From the NCBI RefSeq assembly GCF_021390435.2, contig NZ_JAJVCN010000001.1, positions 1,302,001 through 1,366,000 on the forward strand: a DNA stretch of 64,000 nt, read 5' to 3'. Shown one piece after another: positions 17,860 through 26,194 of the stretch (within the stretch, counting starts at the first letter, position 1; every line of letters begins with the position of its first letter). The DNA is from Kibdelosporangium philippinense. Lineage in GTDB: Bacteria > Actinomycetota > Actinomycetes > Mycobacteriales > Pseudonocardiaceae. The notes beneath the pieces were generated by a model. That model was not told the origin of the DNA, made no database searches, and saw only the letters and a program-made list of their open reading frames with translations. The translations under genes were made by a program, and so were the position numbers.

Positions 17860-19578
17860 CCTGGATTCACCGTTGATCTTGGGTTGTGGTCGTGGTGGTG
17901 GGTGGTTGTGGTGGTGGGCTGGTGGTGTGTGGTGTGGTCGTGTGGGAGTTGCTGGTCTGCCCAGCTTTTCCACTGTGGTCTTTCGGGTTGGGCCTGGTCA
18001 GGCGGGTGGTTAGGGGTTCAGGCGGGGTGGGGTGGGGCGTGGATGGTGGTGAACAGGTGGGTGAAGTCGGTGGCCCAGGGCCAGTCTTGTGGTAGTCGCA
18101 GGGTGATGTGGCGGGCGGTGCGGGTGACGCGGGCGGCGATGGTGATCAACCGGCGGCGCAGGGTGGTCAGCCGTGTTCGGGCGTGGGCAGGGCCGGCCAG
18201 GCAGGCGGTGGCGCGCAGGAGGTTGTGGGTCAGGGCGGCCAGGGACAGCCAGGCGGCGTTGGCGGCGAACAGTCCGGACGGGAAGTGGGCCAGCGGGCCG
18301 GCCGCGAGTTCGGCGAAGACGTGTTCGATCGCGCCACTGCGTTGGTCGTGCAGACGCCAGGCGGTGGCCGTGTCGAAGCCGGCCGTGTCGGGCTCGGTGG
18401 TGTCGGGCTCGGTGGTGGCGGGCCTGGTGGTGGTGGGTGGGAGGTTGGTGAACACCGCGTGGTAGCGCCAGGCTGGGAACAACTCGCCCTGCTCGTCGCG
18501 GGTGGTGATCCGGGTCCGGCGGACCAGTAGCCGGGCGGTGGTTTTCTGGCCGGGATTGACGGTCGGGTTGGTGAACGCGGTATGGCTGGTCTCGGCGATC
18601 TGGGCGGTGTGGATCAGTTGCCCGGTGTGCGGGTCGAGGACCGGGTCGCGGTAGGTGTGCTGCTGCCAGGCGTGCTCGGTGATCGCGTCGATCGCCTCCC
18701 GGATCGCGGAATGTTGTGGGGCGGTGATGGAGAACCAGGCCCCTTCCCGCGCCAGCATCGTGATCAATTCCCCGACATAGAACCCGGAATCGCCGCGTAC
18801 CAGCAGCGGCCCGGTGGCGCCCGCGGCGCGGGCGGTGCCCAGCGCGCGGCGGGCCAGCGAGCTCACCGCGCGGCGGGTATCGGCGTTGCCGCCCCGTAAC
18901 CGGGTCGCCACGATCACCGGCCTGCCCGCCGCTGTGGTCAGGGTCGCGGCCAGCGTGTTCAACCCCAGCACCCCGGTGTAGCCGAACGCGGCCCCGTCTT
19001 TGCCCCGCCCGTAGACCTGGCTGATTTTCGAGTCCAGATCCAGCAACCCCAACCGGTCGGCCCCCGCCAGCAGCGGCGTCAGCTCCGCCAAGCGGGCCAG
19101 CAGCCGGGCGGAGAGTTTCTCCAGCTGAGCGACATGACCCATGCTGAACCAGCGCAGGAACGTGCCCACTGTGGACGGTGCGCGGATCCCGGTGAACAAC
19201 CCCGCCATCCCGCCATGCCGCACCAGGTCCAGATCACTGATCGAGTCCGCGCCCGCGGCCATCCCGGCCACGATCGTGCTGATCTTCGCGCCCGCGTTCG
19301 CCCCGACCGGACCACCCAGCCGGACCAGCTCACCGGCCAGATCCGACAACCCCGCGTCCTCGGCCAGCCGCATCACCGCCACCAGGCCCGCGTGCGACAC
19401 CAATCCCGGATCGTCGAACCTCACCGACACCGCGCCACGCGTATGCGATGCTTTCACTCAGCAGATGCCCTCTCACTCGGACCGATATGTTTCTGTCACA
19501 AGAACAATCGTCCCAAGTCAGAGGGCATCTGCCCGTCCACGACACGACCAACCCACCAAGATCTTCGGTGAATCCAGG
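17860..19578 (-). mobile_element. IS1380-family insertion sequence, complete
   Basis: 1719 bp. Terminal inverted repeats CCTGGATTCACCG at the left and its inverted copy at the right (further matching GATCTTGG after two mismatches). It is flanked by the direct repeat TTCAA (17855-17859 and 19579-19583), the target duplication. It carries a single intact transposase. Confidence 0.9.
18018..19457 (-). CDS. IS1380-family transposase
   Basis: 479 residues. DDE-type transposase; N-terminus VRFDDPGLVSHAGL, catalytic-region segments LGLLDLDSKISQVYG and LLVRGDSGFYVGEL, and a C-terminal AANAAWLSLAALTHNLLRA, all as in IS1380-family enzymes. GTG start with GAGAGGG upstream. Full length, so the element may be active. 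Confidence 0.9.
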   Translation of the reverse strand: MKASHTRGAVSVRFDDPGLVSHAGLVAVMRLAEDAGLSDLAGELVRLGGPVGANAGAKISTIVAGMAAGADSISDLDLVRHGGMAGLFTGIRAPSTVGTFLRWFSMGHVAQLEKLSARLLARLAELTPLLAGADRLGLLDLDSKISQVYGRGKDGAAFGYTGVLGLNTLAATLTTAAGRPVIVATRLRGGNADTRRAVSSLARRALGTARAAGATGPLLVRGDSGFYVGELITMLAREGAWFSITAPQHSAIREAIDAITEHAWQQHTYRDPVLDPHTGQLIHTAQIAETSHTAFTNPTVNPGQKTTARLLVRRTRITTRDEQGELFPAWRYHAVFTNLPPTTTRPATTEPDTTEPDTAGFDTATAWRLHDQRSGAIEHVFAELAAGPLAHFPSGLFAANAAWLSLAALTHNLLRATACLAGPAHARTRLTTLRRRLITIAARVTRTARHITLRLPQDWPWATDFTHLFTTIHAPPHPA

Positions 19579-19675
19579 TTCAACGCACTAAAAGTTCCCC
19601 ACACGCTCGCCAAGTTATCCACAGGCTCGCCTCGCCGTCTTCCTGAGTCCAAGCGGTACCGCCAAGCTCTTTCAC

Positions 19676-20662
19676 ATGAAGAGGGGAAGGTGGGCCGACC
19701 ACCCAGAACGACTGATTGAGCAGAGCAAAGGCGGTGTCATCAGGGCAGCGACTCTGGAAAACACTGGCATGGACACGAGCACGGTTTACCGCAGGTGTCA
19801 GCCCGGCGGTCCGTGGCGAAGGATCTTGCCTGGGGTGATTCTGCTGCAGCCAACCCAGCCGAGTGCCGACCAACGCGTGATCGGGGCGCTCATGCACGCG
19901 GGCACGGAGGCGTTGATCACCGGTGTGGAGGCCTGCCGAAGATATGGTCTGGAAACCGAGGGATGTACTCCGTCGGACAAAGTGCATGTCCTTGTCCCCC
20001 ACGATCGCAAGGTGCAGAGCAGCGATTTCGTCATCGTCGAACGGACACATCGAATACCCGAACCGGTGGTTCGAGCAGGGTTCCCCCTGACACCGTTGCC
20101 GCGTGCCGTGCTGGACGCGGCGCGTCGCGTTCGGATTGCGGACCCGATCAAGCGCTTGCTTATCTCAGCCATGCAGCGCGGGGGATGCTCTGCTGACTCC
20201 ATTGCGTGGGAACTCGAACGTGGGAGTCAACGCGGAACGGCGATGCCGCGACGCCTGCTTGCCGATGTCACATCGGCGTGGTCGATGGCGGAGGCTCAGG
20301 CCATGGTGATCGTTCGTGATTCGACGCTGCCTGATCCACAGTGGAATGTGAGCGTCTTCGGCCAAGATGGCCGGTACATCGGCTGTCCGGACGCATGGTG
20401 GAACGAGGTCGCGTTGGCATGGGAGATCGACTCATATCAGTTCCACTTCAAACCGGGTGACTATGCCAGGACCATCGAGCGAAATTCCAGGTACGCGGCC
20501 GCTGGGATCCTGGTGATCCAGACGCTGCCTACTGAACTCCGAGATGCTCCCGGCGCTGTGATCCAGAAGCTCCACGCTGCTTACCAGGCAGCTTCGGCGC
20601 GGCCCCGGCCTGGCGTGCAACAGGTGGGTCGGCTGCCTGAAGGCTTTGCAGGGGTGACGTGA
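19676..20662 (+). CDS. AbiEi-antitoxin-like/DUF559-type protein
   Basis: About 328 residues. The N-terminus looks like a winged helix of the AbiEi-type antitoxin domain (GVIRAATLENTGMDTSTVYRR). The C-terminal third resembles the Vsr/DUF559 endonuclease-like fold (ALAWEIDSYQFHF, ERNSRYAAAGILVIQTLP). This two-part layout is frequent in actinobacterial proteins annotated as type IV toxin-antitoxin AbiEi family. No toxin partner is adjacent. No clear ribosome site; ATG 19769 is an alternative start. Confidence 0.6.
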   Translation: MKRGRWADHPERLIEQSKGGVIRAATLENTGMDTSTVYRRCQPGGPWRRILPGVILLQPTQPSADQRVIGALMHAGTEALITGVEACRRYGLETEGCTPSDKVHVLVPHDRKVQSSDFVIVERTHRIPEPVVRAGFPLTPLPRAVLDAARRVRIADPIKRLLISAMQRGGCSADSIAWELERGSQRGTAMPRRLLADVTSAWSMAEAQAMVIVRDSTLPDPQWNVSVFGQDGRYIGCPDAWWNEVALAWEIDSYQFHFKPGDYARTIERNSRYAAAGILVIQTLPTELRDAPGAVIQKLHAAYQAASARPRPGVQQVGRLPEGFAGVT

Positions 20663-20734
20663 GGGCCTGTTTTGACGCGTTGCTCGCGGATGCCGGGAGG
20701 TCAAGGCTCGGTGGTGGAGTGTGGCTGGGCTGGC

Positions 20735-20960
20735 GCCCGGGTTGTTGACCTGCAGGTTTGTGGTGACACGGCAAGGTCGTTGTCGCGGTCGTGGTCAGGG
20801 GGTGTTGTTGTCGGGGCTGCGCGGGTTGTGAGGGGAAGATTAGGTGCGTTGAACGCCAACGCTAGGAACTCAGGGTTCGGGCCTTGGTCGAGTCTTGACC
20901 AGGTACGGGCGGTTGACCTGCGAATATCTGGCACCTGACGTGGGTAGGTCGGTATTGGGA
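20735..20960 (+). repeat. Intergenic modular repeat cluster
   Basis: Contains TTGACCTGCAGGTTT with GTGACAC (20748 on), GAGGGGAAGATTAGGTGCG (20830 on), TTGAACGCC, then the AACGCTAGGAACTC module ending CGGTATTGGGA. The first half matches 35380-35500; the second half matches the reversed copy at 3771-3872. No gene is seen in 20663-21005. Confidence 0.65.
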
Positions 20961-21005
20961 GCGGCCGTTCGGGTGAGTGTTGCAGGCATTGCGTGTTATT
21001 CGGGT

Positions 21006-21127
21006 GTGAGGGCCGAGTTGGGTGCGTTGAACGCCGTGAAGGTGACCTTCGCGGCATGGTATCCCGTGGTTGGTGGGGCTGGTGTGATATGTGTGGCCAG
21101 CGAGGTGACCTGATGTCCTTTGTGGAC
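21006..21127 (+). repeat. Composite intergenic repeat with palindrome end
   Basis: GAGGGCCGAGTTGGGTGCG, TTGAACGCC, hairpin GTGAAGGTGACCTTCGC, a spacer, then GTCCTTTGTGGAC (21115-21127), a worn version of the GTCCATTATGGAC palindrome. Same layout as 3572-3690 reversed. Confidence 0.65.
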
Positions 21128-21184
21128 GTTGAGGTGCTCGAAAGCGGCTCGCATGTGGACTTGTTTGAGGTCCTGGGCGCGGGT

Positions 21185-21260
21185 ATTCAACGCGTCAGGG
21201 GAGGCCCTCGTGCGTCTAACGCCGCGAGGGTAAGAAGACCTTCACGGCATCGCGCCCCGT
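21185..21260 (+). repeat. Intergenic modular repeat copy
   Basis: CAACGCGTCAGGGGAGGCCC, TCG, GCGTCTAACGCCGCGAGGGT and CCTTCACGGCAT: same order as the reversed copy at 3459-3545. The rest up to the IS at 21334 holds nothing recognisable. Confidence 0.55.
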
Positions 21261-21333
21261 AGGTGAAAGTATCGCCTGGAGCGATTGACTTGATCGGAAA
21301 TCATCGCTTTTCACGATGTCATGCCCGGCCTAG

Positions 21334-22851
21334 TACGGCAGCAGCCATTCGTTAGCTGACCTGGGTGATCTTGATGTCGCGGGCGAGTCTGGCGCGTTTG
21401 TGGAACCAGCGTGATCGTGCTTGATGCCTGCGGCGCCAGTTCACCCAGTGGGTTGCGTGTCCAGGTGGTCGGGGTGTGGTGGTGCCGGCGATCAGATGCT
21501 TGATTTCGGGGATGGTGAGCGGGATCAGGCCGGGATCAGCGGGTGGGAGCTGGTCGGGGTGTAGGGGTTCGGGGGCTTGACTGTCGGTGCGGTCGCGGAG
21601 CAGTGCGGCGGTGACCGCGCAGACCGCAAGAGCGGCGCATACAAGCACGGCGTGTCGGGCGATCGCGGTGTAGAGCCTGACCTGAGCCTGGTCCAGGCCG
21701 AAACAGTCTTTGCCGAACTCGAATCCTTCCTCGACAGGCCAACGCAGCCCGGCGGCGCGGATCAGCCGGGTCTTGGTGAGCAGTGCGCTTTCGGGCACGT
21801 AGCAGTAGTGGAAGGCCAACTCGCCGGTGCGCAGGTGTTTGCGGATGAGGAGGTAGTGGCGGGCCGAGTTGGTGGCGATCCAGGCCCAGGCATACCACCG
21901 GTCGCCTTTGGAGCCCTTGCCGGCCGAGCGGATTTCCCACTGTCGCTCGCGTTTCAGCAATGTCTTCGTGGCCTGGTCGCAGGACAGCTCCATGCCGCTG
22001 GACAGGATGATCCGGAAGTTCTTCTGAACCCGCAGCACATAGGCTTGCTTGTCGGCCTCGAAGTGGGCCCGCAACTCGGTGCAGCTGCCGTAAACCTCGT
22101 CCCCGCAGTAGAAATCAGGCCGGAACCCGTCCGCGGCCACCGTCGTGCAGATGTCGATGGCCAACTGTCCTTTGGTGCGGAACGTCAGATCCAGGGGAAG
22201 CGCCGAGCGCAGCGACGTCACCGGGTCGCTGATGTGCTCTTCGGGAATCCACTGTTGGAACCCGATCAACGCATGCCCGACACCTTCGCGCACATAGGAC
22301 AGGTGCACCGTGTTGATCCCGTTCTCCACCCGACCCGCGCAGCCCAGATGCTGCCGTTTGACACCCGCGGTGGCTTCACCTTTCTTCTGCTGCCCCGTCT
22401 CATCCAGCGCCCCGATCACCAACTTCCCGCGCCGGCGCCCGCCCTTGCGGGCCGCTTCCTCCAACCCGGACACCGCGAACCGCCGGATCTGCGCCATCGC
22501 CTCGGCCTCGTCCCACACCGCCCGGTTCAGCAGCCGCTGCGTCCGATCCGGTGTCCGGTCCCCGACATACTCAGCGATGGTCCAGCCGTTCCGTTTCGGC
22601 AGCTCGCTTGTCACCGCCCGCACGTACTTACGCGCCTGCACGAACGGCTCGATCCGCCGAAAACACGAACGCAGCCGTTCGGACAGCTCACCCAGTTTCC
22701 GCCCAGCCAACCGAGCACCTATCCTGGCAGCCGCAGCCGCCTGCGATCCTGTAGTTCTCACAAACACATGATCAACAGGCGGCTGCCCCATGTCGCCACC
22801 GGCCCCAGCTACACATCCCCACAGGTCACAACCCGAATGGCTGCTGCCGTA
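21334..22851 (-). mobile_element. IS701-family insertion sequence, copy 1
   Basis: 1518 bp with ends TACGGCAGCAGCCATTCG and its inverted copy, flanked by CTAG on both sides (21330-21333, 22852-22855). A 4-bp YTAR target duplication is typical for IS701. The transposase sequence is identical to that of copy 2 at 57198-58715. Confidence 0.93.
21352..22791 (-). CDS. IS701-family transposase, copy 1
   Basis: 479 residues, DDE transposase (DDE_5/IS701 type): KLVIGALDETGQQKKG carries the first Asp, PDFYCGDEVYGSC the second, and RWPVEEGFEFGKDCFGLDQ the Glu. The protein is residue-for-residue the same as the one at 57216-58655. Intact. Confidence 0.93.
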   Translation of the reverse strand: MGQPPVDHVFVRTTGSQAAAAARIGARLAGRKLGELSERLRSCFRRIEPFVQARKYVRAVTSELPKRNGWTIAEYVGDRTPDRTQRLLNRAVWDEAEAMAQIRRFAVSGLEEAARKGGRRRGKLVIGALDETGQQKKGEATAGVKRQHLGCAGRVENGINTVHLSYVREGVGHALIGFQQWIPEEHISDPVTSLRSALPLDLTFRTKGQLAIDICTTVAADGFRPDFYCGDEVYGSCTELRAHFEADKQAYVLRVQKNFRIILSSGMELSCDQATKTLLKRERQWEIRSAGKGSKGDRWYAWAWIATNSARHYLLIRKHLRTGELAFHYCYVPESALLTKTRLIRAAGLRWPVEEGFEFGKDCFGLDQAQVRLYTAIARHAVLVCAALAVCAVTAALLRDRTDSQAPEPLHPDQLPPADPGLIPLTIPEIKHLIAGTTTPRPPGHATHWVNWRRRHQARSRWFHKRARLARDIKITQVS

Positions 22852-22865
22852 CTAGCGTGAAGTTC

Positions 22866-23699
22866 ATGAACCTTTCGCACGGCGAGAAGACCGTCCAGAT
22901 CAACGGTGTCGAACTCTGCTTCGAGACCTTCGGAAACCCGGCGGACCCGGCGATCCTGTTCATCGATGGAGCGTCGGCCTCCATGCTGTGGTGGGAAACC
23001 GAGATGTGTGAACAGATCGCGCACGGTGGCCGGTTCGTGATCCGCTATGACAACCGGGACACCGGCAAGTCCACCAGCTATCCGCCTGGCCAGCCCGGTT
23101 ACGCCTACACCGACCTGGCCGCTGACGCGCTCGGCATCCTTGACACACTGGGCATCGAGCGTGCGCATATCGTCTGCCGGTCGATGTCCGGCGGAATCGG
23201 GCTGATCATCGGCGTGGACCACCCCGACCGGGTGCAGTCTCTGACCTTCGTCTCCACCTCCACAGGTGAAGAAGGACTCCCGGCCGCCGAAGGGCTCACC
23301 TTCCCCGAAGAACCAGACCTCACCGATTCCCAAGCCGTAGTGGACTACGTTGTCGCATCGGCAAAGGCGTGCTCTGGCGGCTCGCCCTACTTCGCCGAGA
23401 CCGCCACGCGTGCCCTGGTCGAGCGGGACGTGGCCCGAGCGAGGAACATGGCGTCCACTTTGGGAAACCACTACGCGATGAGTTTCGACGGTTCGTCCCG
23501 CGATTTCAGCGCTGTCAAAGCATCAACCTTGGTAGTGCACGGCGACCACGACCCGGTTTGCCCGCTCCCACACGGGCACGCGCTGCACAAAGCGATTCCG
23601 GGCGCCAAGCTGCTGGTCCTCGAAGGCGCCGGGCACGACCTGCCGAAGCCCCTGTGGGATGTCTTCGTCCCCGCCTTGCTCCGGCATACGGAAGGTTAG
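22866..23699 (+). CDS. Alpha/beta hydrolase (RdmC-like)
   Basis: About 277 residues. Hydrolase fold with nucleophile elbow CRSMSGG (Cys and Ser replace the usual Gly-His and Gly), acid in VVHGDHDPVCP and His in GAGHDLP; resembles aclacinomycin-methylesterase-like and other TIGR-type hydrolases. ATG 22866 is preferred; GTG 22857 is in frame. The IS701 copy ends 5-14 nt upstream, at CTAG, which with the next bases forms TAGCGT 7 nt before the ATG, a possible leaderless -10 box. The original upstream promoter has been displaced. Confidence 0.82.
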   Translation: MNLSHGEKTVQINGVELCFETFGNPADPAILFIDGASASMLWWETEMCEQIAHGGRFVIRYDNRDTGKSTSYPPGQPGYAYTDLAADALGILDTLGIERAHIVCRSMSGGIGLIIGVDHPDRVQSLTFVSTSTGEEGLPAAEGLTFPEEPDLTDSQAVVDYVVASAKACSGGSPYFAETATRALVERDVARARNMASTLGNHYAMSFDGSSRDFSAVKASTLVVHGDHDPVCPLPHGHALHKAIPGAKLLVLEGAGHDLPKPLWDVFVPALLRHTEG

Positions 23700-23755
23700 G
23701 AGCCGCAGCGTCCGGGTATACCGGTCAAAACGGTGTATCGATTGGAGAAGCGACC

Positions 23756-23905
23756 ATGGCTGGGTTGATGGATCGGATCAAGAACTTTTTGCGCAGCCCC
23801 AAGGGCCAACAGATGACGGACAAAGCGCGCGAGATGGCGAAGGATCCGCGCAACCAGGAGCGCGCCCGTCAGGCTGCCGACAAACTTCGCGGTAAGCGCC
23901 AGTGA
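23756..23905 (+). CDS. Conserved small basic protein, 49 residues
   Basis: A GGAG ribosome site precedes the ATG. Charged helical peptide beginning AGLMDRIKNFLRSPKGQQM with a Lys/Arg-rich end. I recall very similar short proteins annotated as hypothetical across actinobacteria. It has its own 5' leader and ends inside a strong hairpin, so it is probably an independent unit. Function unknown. Confidence 0.7.
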   Translation: MAGLMDRIKNFLRSPKGQQMTDKAREMAKDPRNQERARQAADKLRGKRQ

Positions 23906-23926
23906 CCCGCAAGCAGGTCACTGGCG
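23897..23926. terminator. Bidirectional terminator hairpin
   Basis: Perfect 11-bp stem CGCCAGTGACC / GGTCACTGGCG with an 8-nt loop, overlapping the small-protein stop and preceding the convergent polyester-hydrolase stop at 23935. Confidence 0.7.
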
Positions 23927-23934
23927 TCAGCCGG

Positions 23935-24807
23935 TCAGGAGTGCGGGCACGTGTGCCGGTACTCCTCGATGAGTGAACTCGGTTGCGGTGGCGGGCAGAG
24001 GAACTGCTCGTAGCGGGTGTCGTTGTCGATGAACCGCTTCAACCACGAGATGCTGTACTTCGCGATCGTGGTGTTGCTTGATGTCGGCGCCGAATGCCCG
24101 GCGTTGTTGAGTTCAAGATATGCCTTGTCCGGTGTGGACGTCAGGCTTTGGTAGAACGGCTCGGAATGCGCGCTGACCGATGCTGTCGAGTCGTTCTCCG
24201 CGCCGACGATGAGCGTCGGAACCGTTACCGTTGACCAGTTCTTGGTCGTATGCCAGCCGGTGAGGGGGATGGCCGCTTGGAGGGCCGGGCGGTTTGCCGC
24301 CGCGCGCAGGCTTCCGCCGCCGCCCATCGAGTGGCCCATCACGCCGAGCCGGGTGCCGTCGATCCGGGTTCGGACCGAACTCGTCTGCACCAGATAGTCC
24401 AGTGCCGCAAGCAGTTGCGCGCCGCGCTGGTCTGGTTGGTCGAGTGTGGACAGTGTGTCGATGGTGATCACCACGAACCCTTGTGAGGCCAGCCGTGGGC
24501 CGTACCAGGCGACGCTGGTCTGGCGCGCGGTGAAACCAGGGGAGATCGCGATGGCACCGAACGTGCCCTCACTGGTGGGCGTCGGATAGTAGATCGTGCC
24601 GCCGCCGAACCCGCGGACGGCGCTTGCCGCCACAGTGGTCTGCGCGATTTCGAACGGTCCGCGCGCCGCCTCGATACTGGCGACGGTAGGAGCGGGACCG
24701 CGTTCGTAGGGATTGGCGGCCGCCTGTGCTTGCGCCGGGCTGACCAGCGTGGCGATCGCCAATGTGAGCAGGGTGAACAGGCTGCGAGTATGCACGTATT
24801 CGTACAC
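23935..24807 (-). CDS. Secreted cutinase/PET-hydrolase-like esterase
   Basis: About 290 residues with a Sec signal ([18 protein letters not shown], cleavage near AQAQA). The mature start [11 protein letters not shown], the AISPGFTA oxyanion segment, nucleophile [23 protein letters not shown], acid in AENDST, His in NNAGHS and [15 protein letters not shown] match bacterial type I polyester hydrolases (Thermobifida cutinase, IsPETase family). Two C-terminal cysteines can form the family disulfide. A Ser follows the catalytic His, where thermophilic cutinases have Phe and IsPETase has Ser. GTG 24807 or GTG 24795 are both possible starts. Likely acts outside the cell on polyesters such as cutin. 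Confidence 0.9.
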   Translation of the reverse strand: MYEYVHTRSLFTLLTLAIATLVSPAQAQAAANPYERGPAPTVASIEAARGPFEIAQTTVAASAVRGFGGGTIYYPTPTSEGTFGAIAISPGFTARQTSVAWYGPRLASQGFVVITIDTLSTLDQPDQRGAQLLAALDYLVQTSSVRTRIDGTRLGVMGHSMGGGGSLRAAANRPALQAAIPLTGWHTTKNWSTVTVPTLIVGAENDSTASVSAHSEPFYQSLTSTPDKAYLELNNAGHSAPTSSNTTIAKYSISWLKRFIDNDTRYEQFLCPPPQPSSLIEEYRHTCPHS

Positions 24808-24900
24808 CTCTTAGGTCGCAGGGAGACCAAAGCCTCCTCAGGTTACCGGTCGGTAGGCCTCGGCCGGAAGCGACGAACGTAGGATAAAGGCGTGCCGAAA

Positions 24901-24968
24901 AACGGAAATCGCGGGATTCTGCGATTTCCGTTCATTGTTTGACAGGTCGTTGTTTTTCTCGTTACGGT
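24901..24968 (+). promoter_or_regulatory. MFS promoter with 12-bp inverted-repeat operator
   Basis: Perfect inverted repeat AACGGAAATCGC / GCGATTTCCGTT (8-nt spacer, 24901-24932), then -35 TTGACA (24939) and -10 TACGGT (24963) with an 18-bp spacer. The gene start is 39 nt past the -10. Confidence 0.6.
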
Positions 24969-25006
24969 CGATTCATCGTCAAACCTTTCCGCAGGCAGGT
25001 GCTTTC

Positions 25007-26194
25007 ATGGTCGATCGGCGGAGAATGCTCATGCTCGTCGGCCAAGGGGTGTCCAGTGTCGGTGACGGCATGTGGTTCACCATCTGGGTCATCTATCTGA
25101 CCAGGGTGATCGGTTTTCCTGTCGTCGAGGTTGGAATTGTCACGGTGGTTGGCGGAATTGCCGGTATCGTGCTTTCTTATCCCTGTGGAATGGCGGCGGA
25201 CCGGTTCGGTGCACGGTCGACGTTTGTCTTTCTCGTCGCCGTCCGCAGCGTCGCGATGCTGGCCTTCTGCTTCGTCACTGACTTCGTCGGCCTGCTCGTG
25301 GTGGCCGTCTGCTTCATGGGAACGCAGAGCGGAGCAGCCGGAGTCCGGACCAGCATGGTCTACCGGATGTTCGACGAGCCGGACCGGTTGGCCGTGCTGG
25401 CGCAAACCAGGGTCGTGCAACACATCGCCTACGCGGTGGGCGCCGGGCTCGGTGCGGTGATCCTTGCGGCGGACCAGTTCTATTACGCGGCACTGGTATT
25501 GAATGCGTTCACTTTCGCCGTACTCGCTGTCCTGTCGATGGCGCTGCCGCGCGACACGCCTCCGCAAGCCAAACCGAGGGCTCGCGGGGCATTGCGCGAT
25601 CCGTCCTATGTGGCCGTCATGCTGACCACCGCGATCCCGGCGCTCTGCTGGGCGATGCTGTCCACCGGGATTCCACTGTGGATCCTGTCGCGCACGGCGG
25701 CGCCTGGCTGGTTGTCTGCGGTCATCGTGCTGAACAGTTCCGTTGTCATCGCTTGCCTTCAGGTCCCAGTGACCGCTCGCGCGTCGAGCGTGAGGTGGTC
25801 GGGACGGGCCGCCGCGCTTGCCGCTGTTCTGCTCGCTGTGTCATGTCTGCTGTTCGCGTCCGCGGCGGGGTTCGGGACGGGCCTCGCGGTGGCTGTGCTT
25901 GTCTTGGCGGGCTTGGTGAATGTGGCAGGCGAGTTGTACTTTGTCGCTGCGCGTTGGGGACTTGCCCTTGGGCTGATGGACGGCCGTCACGCGGGCCGAT
26001 ATCAAGGGGTCGCTGCTGCGACTGAAGCGCTTGTGATGGCAGTTGGCCCAGGGATTGTCGCCGCCGCGGTGACGGCACCGGGGATCTCCGGATGGCTCGT
26101 GCTGGCCGGAGTGTTCACCGCGACCGCGGCGGCGACGCCGCCGTTGGTCAGCTGGGCACGGCGTTCGCGGTCAACGAGCGACGCGGTGCGGTGA
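25007..26194 (+). CDS. MFS transporter
   Basis: About 395 residues, twelve predicted membrane segments, MFS signature after segment 2 (YPCGMAADRFGARS). ATG 25007 is chosen: the hydrophobic first helix starts soon after (RRRMLMLVGQGVSS) and the upstream frame covers the promoter. It is convergent with the peptide-ligase gene and overlaps it by 47 nt, so it may be the exporter of the neighbouring pathway (inference), with its own regulated promoter. Confidence 0.85.
   Translation: MVDRRRMLMLVGQGVSSVGDGMWFTIWVIYLTRVIGFPVVEVGIVTVVGGIAGIVLSYPCGMAADRFGARSTFVFLVAVRSVAMLAFCFVTDFVGLLVVAVCFMGTQSGAAGVRTSMVYRMFDEPDRLAVLAQTRVVQHIAYAVGAGLGAVILAADQFYYAALVLNAFTFAVLAVLSMALPRDTPPQAKPRARGALRDPSYVAVMLTTAIPALCWAMLSTGIPLWILSRTAAPGWLSAVIVLNSSVVIACLQVPVTARASSVRWSGRAAALAAVLLAVSCLLFASAAGFGTGLAVAVLVLAGLVNVAGELYFVAARWGLALGLMDGRHAGRYQGVAAATEALVMAVGPGIVAAAVTAPGISGWLVLAGVFTATAAATPPLVSWARRSRSTSDAVR

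Noticed and set aside
19441..19530. GAGGGCATCTG near the IS1380 transposase start, similar to IS5-type B ends
   Set aside because: Short match inside an intact element, no element boundary there.
19615..19623. TTATCCACA, a perfect DnaA-box word
   Set aside because: Single copy with no cluster, no dnaA or dnaN nearby, so not an origin.
21577..22860. 427-residue plus-strand frame, also at 57441-58772
   Set aside because: Antisense to the IS701 transposase; exists twice only because the IS is duplicated.
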